A stretch of 64,000 nucleotides of DNA from Agapetus fuscipes (GCA_951799405.1 OX637339.1:13764001-13828000), one strand, 5' to 3'; positions 1 to 9,380 are shown, numbered from the stretch's first letter. A program made the numbers and translations. The notes: generated from the sequence alone by a model not told the origin.

Positions 1-2
1 TT

Positions 3-269
3 TACTATCCTAACGGTTGGCACGCACATTCCAACACGTATAACCAACAAGTGCGGAGGGGGCAGATCCGAGATAAGGGCAGGTGTGGGTGGTTGGCAGC
101 ACCACAGCTGACCATTACGGGTAAACGGAGCGGGAAGTCGGCAAAACAACGATACACATACTTATTCAAATATTCAGGAAATCTAGATCCATCATGGTTT
201 ACGGAAATGCTACAAGGCATTTATGATAGCATTATTTTGTTTGTTGAATTAACAAATTTAATATTTTGA
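3..269 (+). CDS. Possible host exon or gene fragment, truncated by the window edge
   Basis: An open frame runs from the left edge to a stop ending at 269. Residues before about position 225 look protein-like: they are rich in W, Y, G and K and include GRCGWLAAPQ, KQRYTYLFKYSG and DPSWFTEMLQGIY. The last dozen residues fall in AT-rich repeat-like DNA and are probably not coding. The order of a GWL-P turn, a TYL strand, a short G-containing loop and a final W-containing helix loosely recalls the C-terminal end of START lipid-binding domains. That is a guess from shape, not a recognised match. No clear GT splice donor is seen at the end. The opposite-strand frame at 5-220 is lower in plausibility. 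Confidence 0.3.
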   Translation, partial: YYPNGWHAHSNTYNQQVRRGQIRDKGRCGWLAAPQLTITGKRSGKSAKQRYTYLFKYSGNLDPSWFTEMLQGIYDSIILFVELTNLIF

Positions 270-1345
270 AAACGCTTTCACCATCTTGTAAATAAAATTG
301 AATGTTCCATATGGACTCTTAAGCCGCTTAACAGATTCTGATCAGATTTTAAAGAGACATGTAAAATATTTTCGGAATGGTTCGAGTGACGTTTGTTGTC
401 AATCGGATAACAAAAACAACAAAAATTCGTCTTACAAAATGTATGGAAAAAGCGCCTGAATGAACCGCTATAAAACATATACAAAACCGTTTTTCAGAAA
501 ACGTGTAGAATACCTCCGAAAAATATCATGTGAATTTTGATGACCATTGGACTAAAATAATTTTTACGGCCATGTGTTTTTCATTTATGGTTCTCGAGAG
601 GTGGCCAGTTAGAGGTCTACAGAGTTTTCTCACGTCTTATTATCATACATTCATATTGTAACGACTTTTACGAATATGTGAGTTAATAAAAAATTCTGTG
701 AAGTCTCTCTATAAGAAGTTAAGTACAACTATCATTTGTATTGTTCGAGATTGCGCAAATGTTTGGTCGAATGTTCTAGTTAAGTCTCGCATGTACCAAT
801 TCTCAATGATTCAATAATGATCCTTATTCTTGATATACAATAAGAAGCAAAGCTCTGTAAAGGAGAAGTCAATTGACCGTTGTATTGTGAAGGTGTAATG
901 TGACCTGAAACGAAAGTGAACAAATAAATAGCGCAAAATAAATAACCGCAGTTTGAATTAAATAATTGAACCCGCGAAAATTATAACAATATTTACTCTG
1001 TTAACCCCTAGCAAAAAGATGATAAAGTTACAGTAACAAGGTATTCGCAAAGTAAATAAAAACCAAGTTGAGTATTGAACAAAACGAAAGAAAAAAACAC
1101 GGAGCAAACAAAGTGCTTTTTCTGAATCAAAAACGAAGTAGAGTCCTTCCACAATGGAGTCGAAAACTGCGAATCACGGCGCGGACAAAGCGGAGGCGAC
1201 ACCAACTGACGGGAACTGTTAAACAGCCATCAATCATGGTGGTGGGGGGAAACGCAGGTAGAGGGGGATATAAGGAGAACACCTGGTAGGAAGTTCACAA
1301 GAAATGAAACAGTAAACACTGCCACAGGGCTGGAAGTCCCATCAC
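270..1345. other. Unclassified AT-rich sequence
   Basis: No gene or full repeat is recognised. At about 235-295 there is a diverged match to the motif at 31113-31185 (a TTTGTTGAATTAACAAAT stretch followed by a CACCATCTT segment). A short reading frame opening with MESKTANHGADKAE near 1154 stops after about 23 codons and has no further support. Confidence 0.3.
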
Positions 1346-1360
1346 CACGGTAATTCTTAC

Positions 1361-1713
1361 CTACCGAATATCGGTAATACTTGTATGAAGACCGGTCAAT
1401 CCAAGATGGCCGCAAGTGATCAGCTGATTCGTCTTCATACAAAATATCGCACGTTTAATAATAAAGAGCATTAACTCAAAAAACATGAATGTTGGGAAAT
1501 CACGTTTGAAGTTCAGATATCCAGTAGAACTTGTATGGGATGAAAAAGGCGGCCGATGTTTTATCTCGGTCATATTCGTCCAAATTGAACGGCTGTCGCA
1601 TTCTACCTATTCTTCTCGCATTGTTCTTGCGTTTTATTACAAAACCTCGATTTTCCCAATTTTCGAGTTATTTCTCTTTATTATTAAACGTGCGATATAT
1701 TACCGATATTCAG
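1361..1713. mobile_element. Palindromic MITE, interrupted
   Basis: The arms CGAATATCGGTAATAC..TTGTATGAAGAC (1365-1392) and GTCTTCATACAAAATA/TATTACCGATATTC (1431-1446 joined to 1696-1711) are inverted copies of one another. The centre holds AAGATGGCCGC and CAGCTGATT, shared with the elements at 18949-19178 and 57443-57634. The right arm is split by the MITE at 1447-1695. Removing that MITE and one TA restores an arm that resembles the uninterrupted element near 19050. Confidence 0.6.
1447..1695. mobile_element. TA-target MITE, copy 1 (Tc1/mariner-type target site)
   Basis: This 249-bp element has terminal inverted repeats beginning TCGCACGTTTAATAATAAAG and extending about 40 bp. It is flanked by TA on both sides (1445-1446, 1696-1697). 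A second copy lies in the opposite orientation at 60457-60712. The open frames across it on both strands arise by chance. The TA target suggests a Tc1/mariner-type mobiliser, but no transposase is present. Confidence 0.75.
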
Positions 1714-1744
1714 TCAGAAGCAAGTCTCTCATCCATACAAAGGT

Positions 1745-2075
1745 TTTTCATGAATCTTTTAATTCTTAATACTGTAACTGTAGCTCTGTCGCCGTTCCGC
1801 TACGGGTTAAACAGAGCCTCTGCAGAGCTGCCTCAATTTATTCCTATCCTTGCATACGAGTACCTCTATCAATGCATTCATGTCCATCACCTTTTTCATA
1901 CATTTTCTTCATTTACACTCACTTTGTATATCCCATTCTTTCACAAACTCCTCAATCTGATCACTCCATACTTTTCCCGGACGTTCCTTACCTCTTTTTC
2001 CTTTCACACTCAGTCAGTCTGTCATCATTCATTATTTCCGCATGATACTTTTGCCTCAATAAAGTTAATAATAAT
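1745..2075 (-). pseudogene. RTE-like LINE 3' fragment
   Basis: Read on the minus strand this is the C-terminal tail of a non-LTR retrotransposon ORF2, with an arginine-rich G-RG-RP-KVW-DQI motif followed by a W-DIQ-E segment and a K-DR-W end. It contains frameshifts. The long plus-strand frame over it (1531-2091) is antisense and not real. It abuts a D1 SINE on the right. Confidence 0.65.
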
Positions 2076-2383
2076 AATAATATTAGGATGATTTATTTGG
2101 TGAGCGCTGTTTTTGTGTGTATCACACCTCAAGAGCCCTCTGCGAGCTTGGTCGTCGCTGTAGAAAGCGCCAATTCTCAAGCAAGACTTGTTGTAGCAGT
2201 TGTTGTAAGGTTGGATGGACCTTTCAGTGACCGGTCTTTGGTAAAGGTGTATGAATTTTTCAACTCAGCGAAGAGCACATTCGAAATATAAATGGTATAT
2301 TTTTTGTGCTCCGCCGGGATTCGAATCCACAACCTTCCATTTACGAGTCCGAAGTGTTGCCACTGGACTACGGACCGGTCCAA
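2076..2383 (-). mobile_element. tRNA-derived SINE D1
   Basis: On the minus strand the head reads GTAGTCCAGTGG (A-box-like), then ACTCGTAA in the anticodon-loop position and GGATTCGAATCC in the B-box position. The body contains GACCGGTCACTGAAAGG and the tail is an ATT microsatellite. The loop triplet CGT suggests a tRNA-Thr(CGT) ancestor, but that is tentative. A small internal duplication (TTGTTGTAGCAG) lies in the body at about 2189-2200. Confidence 0.8.
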
Positions 2384-2506
2384 GATGCCAACGACACGCG
2401 GTGTACCTGAGCGGTAACCCATGCAAGTACTATCCGCGCCCAATGTTGCATAACTTCGGTGATCTATGGGAACCGGTGCTTTCAACATGGTAACGTCGTT
2501 GACGTT

Positions 2507-2573
2507 CTTATGGGAATGCAAGTAATGTGAATCTACATTGTAATATATCTTTGCAACTTAGATATTATAATAT
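2507..2573 (+). repeat. Family A 3' end fragment
   Basis: Only the last 65 bp of family A are present: the GGGAATGCA segment, then ATATCTTTGCAACTTAG. Confidence 0.7.
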
Positions 2574-2809
2574 TGTATTCAAGAACTTTTCGCATATGGA
2601 AGATTTAATGGGTGAATTGAAAAATAAAAATAAAATACAAGAGGTTTTGCCTTTAAAATCTAGATCGTTATCGCTACTTTTTCATATAAATTACATGGAG
2701 AAAGAAACAAGAAGCCAAACTTTTGTCGTTGACTCCTGACCGCCATATAAATCTCAACTTAATTTAGCGTATAAAAAATATGCCCCACAAAACCTCATAA
2801 AATTATGTG

Positions 2810-3600
2810 CTCCAAAATGGTACTTCATCAACTGTTGACCATAATTTCAGCTGAAAATACCATTAAACTACAAAACAAAACACCTAACAACAATCGCATT
2901 ACATAAAATGGTACTTTATAAACAGAAAATATTAATATTAAACGACAATACCATTTAACTTCCTACAAATACTTCCTACAATCATCGGAAATAAGTGGAA
3001 CTTTATCAACAGTTAACAATAATATTATACGAAAATACCATTATTACGTGACAATAATAATTTGAGAAGAAAATACTAAAGTAGGTACAGGAATAACATA
3101 CGATCTGCATTCCATATGCTTGCAAAGAGGTACTTTATAAGAATAAAATACTAATTCTAAGTTAAAATACCATTTAAGGGAGCATCCCTAGACTATTTTG
3201 CAAAATGGTACTTTGTAAGCTAGCGACAATAATATTAGCTTGAAGTACCACTTGAATGAAAAAAATATGCTTGCATTCTACAGGTTACACAATGGTGCTT
3301 TATGAACTGAGGACAATAATAACATCAGTAGGTATAAAAAAACTATTGCTCAATGGTACTTTGCAAACAAATGTCTATAATTTAACATAAAAATACCATT
3401 TGAAGGGGCAACAAAATCTACCCTCAATCCGTGGTGGCTAAATGGTACTTTATTAACTGTTGACAATAATATAGGCTGTAAATACCATTAAGGGCATAAA
3501 AAACACCGTAAAAAAGGAGGGTTAACAGATTACGTCAGGGTTGAAATAAAGCGGTACTTTGTAAGTAATTTGCATCAATTTACATGTAAAATACCATTCT
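2810..3600. repeat. Degenerate tandem array with inverted arms in each unit
   Basis: About nine units have a left motif near AAATGGTACTTT (starting about 2816, 2907, 2994, 3128, 3204, 3291, 3352, 3441 and 3551). Most have a right motif AAATACCATT about 40 bp later. The middle often reads CTGTTGACAATAATATTAGC. The two motifs are reverse complements apart from one position, so each unit can form a roughly 12-bp stem. Core length is about 50-55 bp and spacers vary from about 10 to 80 bp. No reading frame spans it. Confidence 0.75.
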
Positions 3601-3673
3601 TTGTCACTTACTTTACTTTATAAATATAGGGCAATTTATGTGCTTACAAAATGAAAAAAAACCTTTTTTTACA

Positions 3674-3961
3674 CTTACAGTGTAACTTATTGCAGCGCCA
3701 TCCTGTAGGATTTCGCATTAGGCAAGTGGAACCTATTTATTTTTACTCGTAAGGGGATCGGCCTTACGCCTACCACTTCAGTTAAATATGTATAAGGGGT
3801 TTCCAAGCTCCCGAGGGGGCTGGTACTCATTTCTTGTGAAGGCTGAGTAAACTTGAAAATAAACATCGAAACGGGAAATCATTTCTTACACCCTCTGTGG
3901 GGTTCGAACGCAAACTCTCAGAAAAGAATGCAAGCATTCTACCAACTGAGCTAACGACAGG
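3674..3961 (-). mobile_element. tRNA-derived SINE D2
   Basis: On the minus strand the head has TTAGCTCAGTTGGTAGA (A box) and a degenerate B box, then ATGATTTCCCGTTTCG. A palindromic CAGTTGAAGTGG-type body and the TAAAAATAAATAGG motif follow. It ends with the GTTACACT tail. Part of the body near 3783 is altered by a small insertion. Confidence 0.85.
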
Positions 3962-4068
3962 AATTGCACAAAAATCTGATTCATATTTCTAACATTCTCC
4001 TAAGATTTTCAAATATTTTTCAGTTTGACAGTTATGGTACTTGGTGCCTGTTTTCTAATAAACCGTTT

Positions 4069-4314
4069 CCTAGACTTATAGGTTGGTATGAGGCTCACTA
4101 TCCATACTGTAAAAAATCATTCACTTTGCCAATGTCACCCCTGTTCCAGGGAAGGTCGGCAAGAGTTGCAGGGGCTACGTTCATTTGAGATTTGCTTTTT
4201 ATATACGTATTGTAGGTCCGTCCACATGCGGCATGTGTTATACGTGTCTGCTTGTGGGAATGCATTGAATTCATGAATCTCAAATGATGGTCTTTGCAGC
4301 TTAGATTTAGATTT
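4069..4314 (+). mobile_element. Family A element
   Basis: A near-full copy beginning CTAGACTTATAGGTTGG. The CCCTGTTCCAGGG palindrome and the CACATGCGGCATGTG palindrome are both preserved, and the tail is short (TTAGATTTAGATT). Confidence 0.85.
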
Positions 4315-4639
4315 CAATGAATTTTCTTTTAATTTTACACTGCACACAATCCATCCTGGAGTTGAAATAAGTAACGAGGCGGGTCGTAAACAACAGAGGA
4401 TGAAGAAAATGGTCTTTTCGAGTTAAAAGTGCAATAAATTTCCAAGTAAAGTACCATTTACCGCAACAGAGTTATATTCTGCAACACGGTGTTATAACTA
4501 AAATTAATGTACGGACATTTCAGAACAATTTTCCTTATGCGATGAAGATACAACTCTGAGTTCTATGCGCTGTAACAACATGTTGATAAGGAATGGTAAA
4601 AAAAAGTGAGTGAAAAAATGGTTTACTTTACCAATTGCA

Positions 4640-4888
4640 GGGTTCTGCAACTGTTACCGTAACACTGTCGCCATTTCGCTAGGGGTGGCCAGAACCTCTG
4701 CAAAGCTGCCTCCATTTCTTCCTATCCTTACATTTCAATTCATTCACATCCATCCTCTTTTTCATGCATTTTCTTATTTTACGCTTACTTTTTTCAATCT
4801 GATCCCTCCATGCTTTTCTCGGTCGTCCCTTACCTCTTTTCCTTTCACACTTCCTCTGTATATATTCTTTTCCAGTCCATTTGCCATT
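4640..4888 (-). pseudogene. RTE-like LINE 3' fragment, head-to-head with the next
   Basis: The minus strand encodes a tail with KGRPRKAWRDQIEKSKRK, CMKKRMDVNELKC and DRKKWRQLC. This is the C-terminal signature of the same LINE family as 4900-5328 but a different subfamily, with a 3' end reading GGCCACCCCTAGCG. The AT-rich stretch 4315-4639 before it shows nothing I can classify. Confidence 0.7.
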
Positions 4889-4899
4889 AAAGGTTTGGA

Positions 4900-5328
4900 T
4901 TTGAATAAGTACGTACATGTGGTAGAATGTGGTGCAAGAGAAAGTGTGAAAGTGAAGATTAAAAGAAGTTTGTTAAGATGGTTTGGGCATATGGAGAGAA
5001 TGAATGAGGAAAGACTGACGAAGAAAGTATATGTTGGTAGATGGATGTCGTGGTAGAGGAAGACCGAGAAAGGTATGGATGGACCAAATATCCGAAATTG
5101 CGAATGAATGGAATATCCAGAGTCATAATAAAAGAAGAGCTTGCATGAAGAAGGTTATGACTCTGGAGGAAATGAAAGAAGTATGTAAGGACAGAAAGAA
5201 ATGGCGGTTGATCTGTAATGTTGGCGGCTAGGGTTTATTAAAATGAAATTTGTTTTATGTTTTAAGTTTTTGATGTCCATGTATATTATTATTTATTGAT
5301 TTGAAAAATGTAATTTGTCGTGTATGTT
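4900..5328 (+). pseudogene. RTE-like LINE C-terminus plus 3' UTR
   Basis: The frame reads LLRWFGHMERMNEERLTKK, then (after a one-base frame change near 5035-5055) GRGRPRKVWMDQISEIANEW and KDRKKWRLICNVGG before a stop at 5231. About 95 bp of 3' UTR follow and run directly into family A at 5329. The motif order LRWFGH-ER, RGRPRK-W-D, DRKKWR is typical of the end of RTE-type and related LINE ORF2 proteins. The reverse transcriptase domain itself is absent. Confidence 0.75.
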
Positions 5329-5586
5329 CCTTGACTTATAGGTTGGTATGCGGCTGACCACCCATGCTGTAAAAATGGTTCACTTTGCCAATGTCACCCC
5401 TGTTACAGGGAAGGACGGCAAGAGTTGCAGGGTGTATGTCCATTTGAGATTAGTTTTTATGTTGTAGGCTCACATGAGGCACGTGCAAGCGCGAACTTGT
5501 ACGTGTCTTGGTTGTGGGAATGCATGTAATGTGAATCTCCAATGTAACATATCTTTGCAACTTAGATTAGATTAGATTAGATTAGA
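5329..5586 (+). mobile_element. Family A element, best reference copy
   Basis: This copy shows the whole family: a 5' end CCTTGACTTATAGGTTGG, GGCTGACCACCCATGCTG, CACTTTGCCAATGTCACC, a CCCTGT-ACAGGG hairpin, GGCAAGAGTTGCAGGG, an ACATG-type palindrome, GTGGGAATGCATGTAATG, and ATCTTTGCAACTTAG followed by (ATTAG)n. No convincing A and B boxes are seen on either strand, so the promoter type is unknown. It behaves like a SINE, with a constant start, no coding capacity and a simple-repeat tail. It is fused to the LINE 3' UTR at its left. Confidence 0.85.
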
Positions 5587-5665
5587 CGTACACATGCAGC
5601 ATTTGTATGTCTGCTTGTGGGCATGCATTTGCCATGAATTTTTAATGTTAATATATCTGTATAGC
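5587..5665 (+). repeat. Family A 3' fragment in tandem
   Basis: A second partial 3' half (CACATGCAGCATTTG to TAATATATCTGT) follows the tail of the previous copy directly. Confidence 0.65.
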
Positions 5666-6169
5666 AGTATTTTTGTTCTTGTAATTAGGCACTTGTAGTT
5701 AACAACTTGCATCGATATAAATATATTTAGATCAATGACAACTTGTCATTCTTTCCAACTTTCTAAACTTGATATCCGTGGCAACATATAATTGGCCATA
5801 TTTTTTGTAATTGTTATTATTATATTTATTATGTAACGCTGTCTGTTGACCTATTAAAATAAAATAAAATAAAAATATCTTTGCAACTCAAGATTGCACT
5901 ATGTCATTTGTCATAATTATAATAATGTTTCTTGAAAAACAAAAACAATTACAAATCTTTTCAAATTGTTGGAACAAATATTTAAAAACAGGTAGGTGGA
6001 TCATCGCAATTTGTTGGGAAAAAAGAAAATGGAGTCTGTAAGCCGATTAGGGGCTGTTTATTTTATTTTTCCTCCAGCAATGAATCTCTTTTCTTAATGA
6101 GCTATTCTTAAAGGGGGATTCACAATGACTGGAACATCCTGGCTGAGAAAATAAGAAACTAAGCTTGAA
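5666..6169. other. Unclassified AT-rich sequence
   Basis: No gene seen. It contains an AAATAAAATAAAATAAAA run at about 5857-5875 that may be a LINE 3' tail. Confidence 0.3.
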
Positions 6170-6322
6170 GTGTAAAATTTTGAGAAATAAAAATGACCGT
6201 CTGAAGATTGAGAAAAAGAGAAGAGCCTGCATGAAGAGAGTGATGAATGTCGAGGAGATGAAAGAAGTGTGAAAGGACAGAACAAAGTGGAAACACATTT
6301 TGCAATAATGCTACGATTATCC
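6170..6322 (+). pseudogene. RTE-like LINE 3' fragment
   Basis: The frame carries KKRRACMKRVMNVEEMKEV and, after a stop, a DR-KWK-ILQ ending. The 3' end AATAATGCTACGATTATCC also occurs at 30956-30975. Confidence 0.65.
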
Positions 6323-6574
6323 TTGACTTTTAGGTTGTTATGCGGCTGACCACCCATACTGTAAAAAATTGGTTCACTTTGCCAATGTCACCCCTGTTTC
6401 AGGGAAGGACGGCAAGAGTTGCAAGGCTTATGTTCATTTGAGATTGGGTTTTTATATTGTAGGTCCACATGCGGCATGTGTTAGCGCGAAATTATACATA
6501 TCTGCTTGTGGGAATGCATTTAATATAAATATTAAATGATATATATCTTTGCAGCTTAGATTAGATTAGATTAG
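6323..6574 (+). mobile_element. Family A element with target duplication
   Basis: Full-length, with four TTAGA-type tail units. ATCC flanks both ends (6319-6322 and 6575-6578). The locus at 30956-31005 carries the same flanks joined without the element, so this copy has a visible empty site. Confidence 0.85.
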
Positions 6575-6616
6575 ATCCAACAGTGCTCTTCTTCTTCTCC
6601 TTGTCACATTATGTTC

Positions 6617-6912
6617 AATAATATTAGGATAATTTATTTGGTGAGCGCCGTTTTTGTGTGAATCACACCTTAAGAGCCCTCTGTGAGCTTGTTCGTCGCT
6701 AAAGTCAACGCCAATTCTCATGCAAGACCCAGTGGTTTTAAGACTGGATGGACCTCTGGTGACCGGCCATTGGTGACGGTTTATGAATTTTTCATCCCAG
6801 CGAAGAGCATTTTTGAAAATATAAATGGTATATTTTTTGTGCTCTGACGGGATTCGAACCCACAACCTCCCATTTACGAGTCAGATGTGTAAACCACTAG
6901 ACTACAGACCGG
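6617..6912 (-). mobile_element. SINE D1
   Basis: Complete, from the ATT-rich tail (plus-strand left end) to the tRNA head. The minus-strand B box is GGGTTCGAATCCC-like and the A box reads GTAGTCTAGTGGTTTAC. Confidence 0.85.
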
Positions 6913-6921
6913 ACAGTATAA

Positions 6922-7030
6922 TATGTACTGACCACACATACTCTTAAAAATGGTTCACTCTGCCTATATCACCCTGTTTCAGGGAACGTCGGCAAGAGTT
7001 GCAGGGTAAATGATCACTTGAGATTGGAGT
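6922..7030 (+). repeat. Family A internal fragment
   Basis: Covers only TACTGACCACACATACT to the CATTTGAGATT-like segment. It lies next to the head of the preceding D1 SINE. Confidence 0.7.
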
Positions 7031-7035
7031 ATTTA

Positions 7036-7395
7036 ATATTTTGCGAACGCAAATTTGAAAAATAAGGTATTTTAAAGAAAAGTCAACTTTCAAAAGTCTT
7101 GATTTTCTTTTGCGTCTATTGTACATCCTCCCTTAAGGGTTTAAAATCTACCCCCGTGGACTAAATGCCGGGTTCAACAACCCACGAGATTAAAGGTTTA
7201 TTTTTTAGAGGATTTCTCCAGTCCTTGATTTAAAATTAATTAGCCTAGATGAGGATCTCATTTTAAAGTTAAAAAAATAAACCAAAGAAAGGAAAATTCC
7301 AGATATTCTTTTCTCGGTTTTCCCCTTCCCATCTTGCCTCTGGTCCACCTCATTATATAAAATACAAGGCAGGCACACTGTATACATATATCACA
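7036..7395. other. No recognisable feature
   Basis: AT-rich, with only short chance frames. Confidence 0.3.
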
Positions 7396-7642
7396 TTATA
7401 ATCTTTAATCTAAGTTTAAAAAACGCATAACATTTCAGATTCAAATTAAATGTATGTTCATAAGCAGTCACGCGTACTTTTGCACTTACAAATGGTGCAT
7501 GTGTGTACTCATAAAACAAAAACCCTAAACTAAAATGAACATAAGCCCTTCAAATTTGGCCTGCCTTTCTTGAAACAGGGGAAACATTGACACATTTTTT
7601 CACTATGGGTAGTCAGCCTCATACCAACCTTTAAGTCAAGGG
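7396..7642 (-). mobile_element. Family A element
   Basis: Full-length but diverged. The CCCTGTTTCAAG palindrome is broken. Confidence 0.8.
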
Positions 7643-7983
7643 ACATTCTGTTTTTCAGAACTTGCACAGGTAGGTACCTCTTAAACTTGGGGTAGCATAA
7701 AATATACGAGTAAATTTTTTCGAACAAGTTTTTAGTATGACTCTGGGTATTCCATTAATTTATTATATCAGGAATCTTTCATTCATACTTCTCTCGGAGT
7801 TCCTCTACAAGTAATAATTAAAATATTTTGTTATAAAAAAATAACTTACAAATTGCAGTCGAGAATTTGATTTTAGGGATGTCCAGAAACCTTGTTAGAC
7901 TTACCTGCAAAGAAAAAAAAAGATTAATTAGGCACAGAACCACAAAATAATTACAACACCAAATGACAGTTTAAAAAAAAATT
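7643..7983. other. No recognisable feature
   Basis: AT-rich sequence between two elements. I see no coding or repeat signal. Confidence 0.3.
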
Positions 7984-8240
7984 GTCCGGTAGCGATAGCC
8001 CAGTTTGTAGAGCACTTGCGTCAATGCCTGACGACTATCTAGTTCGATCCCACCAAATGTGTCAACAATGATTCGCATTTCTGTGTTTATTTGAAATCCA
8101 AAAATCACAGAATCGGCAGAGAGTAGGGGAACCCCCAGTTTACATGAAGTTGTTGGCACACCTTCCCTATGAAAATAAATAAGTTCCACTCGCCACATGC
8201 GACCCCTTCAGGCACAACGCGGTAAGAAGTTGCACTATAT
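7984..8240 (+). mobile_element. SINE D2
   Basis: The head reads AGCGATAGCCCAGTTTGTAGA with a B-box-like AGTTCGATCCC. The body and the GGTAAGAAGTTGCACTA tail are present, but the region around GCCTTC is diverged. Confidence 0.8.
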
Positions 8241-8334
8241 TTTGCAAAGATGCTCACAATCGAAAATGCATGCTCACAAAATAAAATCTCAAAACGATAA
8301 AAAATGTTTTTTTTTTTTATTAATTTTTGTGTAT

Positions 8335-8395
8335 TATGTCCCATGACCGGTTTTGAAAACAAATAGTTTGAATCAGGTGGCCTCATCAACACTAA
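8335..8395 (-). other. Structured motif, GTTGATGAGGCC / AAAACCGGTC type
   Basis: On the minus strand, TTGATGAGGCCACC is followed 25 bases later by TTCAAAACCGGTCATGG. The arrangement resembles the dispersed CTGANGA...GAAAC motifs elsewhere in the window. It is the weakest of the set because the stem is not clear. Confidence 0.35.
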
Positions 8396-8565
8396 ATGGT
8401 TCAGAAACGGAATCAGCTGTTTAGGGTGACATCGTGTAAAGGTATGAGGACGGAGATGGATGCATTGAGGGCATGAGTCAAGTGCATACCATCTGGGGGT
8501 GTGGGGTCATTTACTAGGAACTGCTTCCTCGGAAACATGGCTAACAAATGATTTTTGTTAACTTA

Positions 8566-8642
8566 AATCTCAAATGAGAATTTACCCTGCAACTCTTGCC
8601 GACCTTCCCTGAAACAGAAGTGACATAACATCTGCCAACTTT
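8566..8642 (-). repeat. Family A internal fragment
   Basis: Retains the TCTCAAATGAG, CCCTGCAACTCTTGCC and CCTTCCCTGAAACAG segments only. Confidence 0.7.
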
Positions 8643-8960
8643 GAAGCAGTAATGAAACATATAAATAGAAAACGGAAACGAAGTAAAAAGTGGGTATACG
8701 CATATTGTAGTGAAAAGGAAAGAGCTCGAGGCATCGTCCACGTAAAATATTGCCGGACGTATGACGTATAAAACTGGCACGTGCAAAAACGTGAACACGT
8801 GAGGACAAGAAATATATATACAAACCATAAGTAACTAATATAATGAAAACTCCTGGTTTAATAATTCTAAAAAAGTATTCATTCCTTTTTCCATTCATTC
8901 GTTCGTTAATTTATTGTTTGTTTAATACAGTTATTTATTTACTTTTACTACAGTTAAGCT

Positions 8961-9380
8961 CCTATTTCACCTCTGTTTCAGAAAAGGGCAGCATGAGTTA
9001 CACTCATGTTCGTAAGAGATTTTTTTTATTATACACATTCAGCATGTCTAAGGGGCCGTCCATAAATTACGTCATCGATTTTGGTCAATTTTCGACCCCC
9101 CTTACAATCATCCTATAGTCATTATCTAATGACCCCCCCCCCCCCCCCCTCTTGCTGTAATAATAGATGAGCTTAATAGTTAATAATGTTATATTACTTA
9201 CATAATATTTTGTATATTTTGTAAAAATTGGTATTTACAAGAACGACGTCTTCTCTCACTTTTGGTACTCGTACGTCATTTACCATCATCCGCAGACCAG
9301 ACTCCCCCCCCCTTTATGCGAATGACATAATATATGGACAGCCCCTAAGCGAGAGCACATAATTGTCTACTTGTGACCAT
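8961..9380 (+). repeat. Diverged family A copy split by a MITE
   Basis: The halves 8961-9051 and 9349-9380 join to give CAGCATGTCTAAGCGAGAGC, which matches the family A segment around GCATGTGTAAGCGCGAAC. The right half keeps a TGTCTACTTGTG motif. Confidence 0.65.
9052..9345. mobile_element. Harbinger-like MITE, TAA target duplication
   Basis: This 294-bp element has terminal inverted repeats GGGGCCGTCCATAAATTACG and GGGGCTGTCCATATATTATG, flanked by TAA at 9049-9051 and 9346-9348. A three-base TWA duplication with G-rich ends is typical of PIF/Harbinger elements. The interior has C runs (about 9131-9149 and 9303-9312) and no gene. Confidence 0.75.

Noticed and set aside
1531..2091. 186-codon plus-strand frame
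   Set aside because: It is antisense to a LINE tail and runs through a MITE. Its residues (F, L, S, H rich) are typical of the reverse of a K/R/E-rich frame.
2810..3600. CRISPR-like array
   Set aside because: Units are degenerate, spacers vary in length and the setting is eukaryotic repeat DNA. There are no cas genes and no exact repeats.
4610..5056. 148-codon plus-strand frame as one gene
   Set aside because: Its first part is antisense to a minus-strand LINE tail. Only the end from about 4900 is sense LINE.
6323..6574. Family A as a Helitron or TIR transposon
   Set aside because: There are no terminal inverted repeats and no CTRR-hairpin end, a short duplication flanks it, and the tail is a microsatellite. 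A retroposed SINE-like origin fits better.
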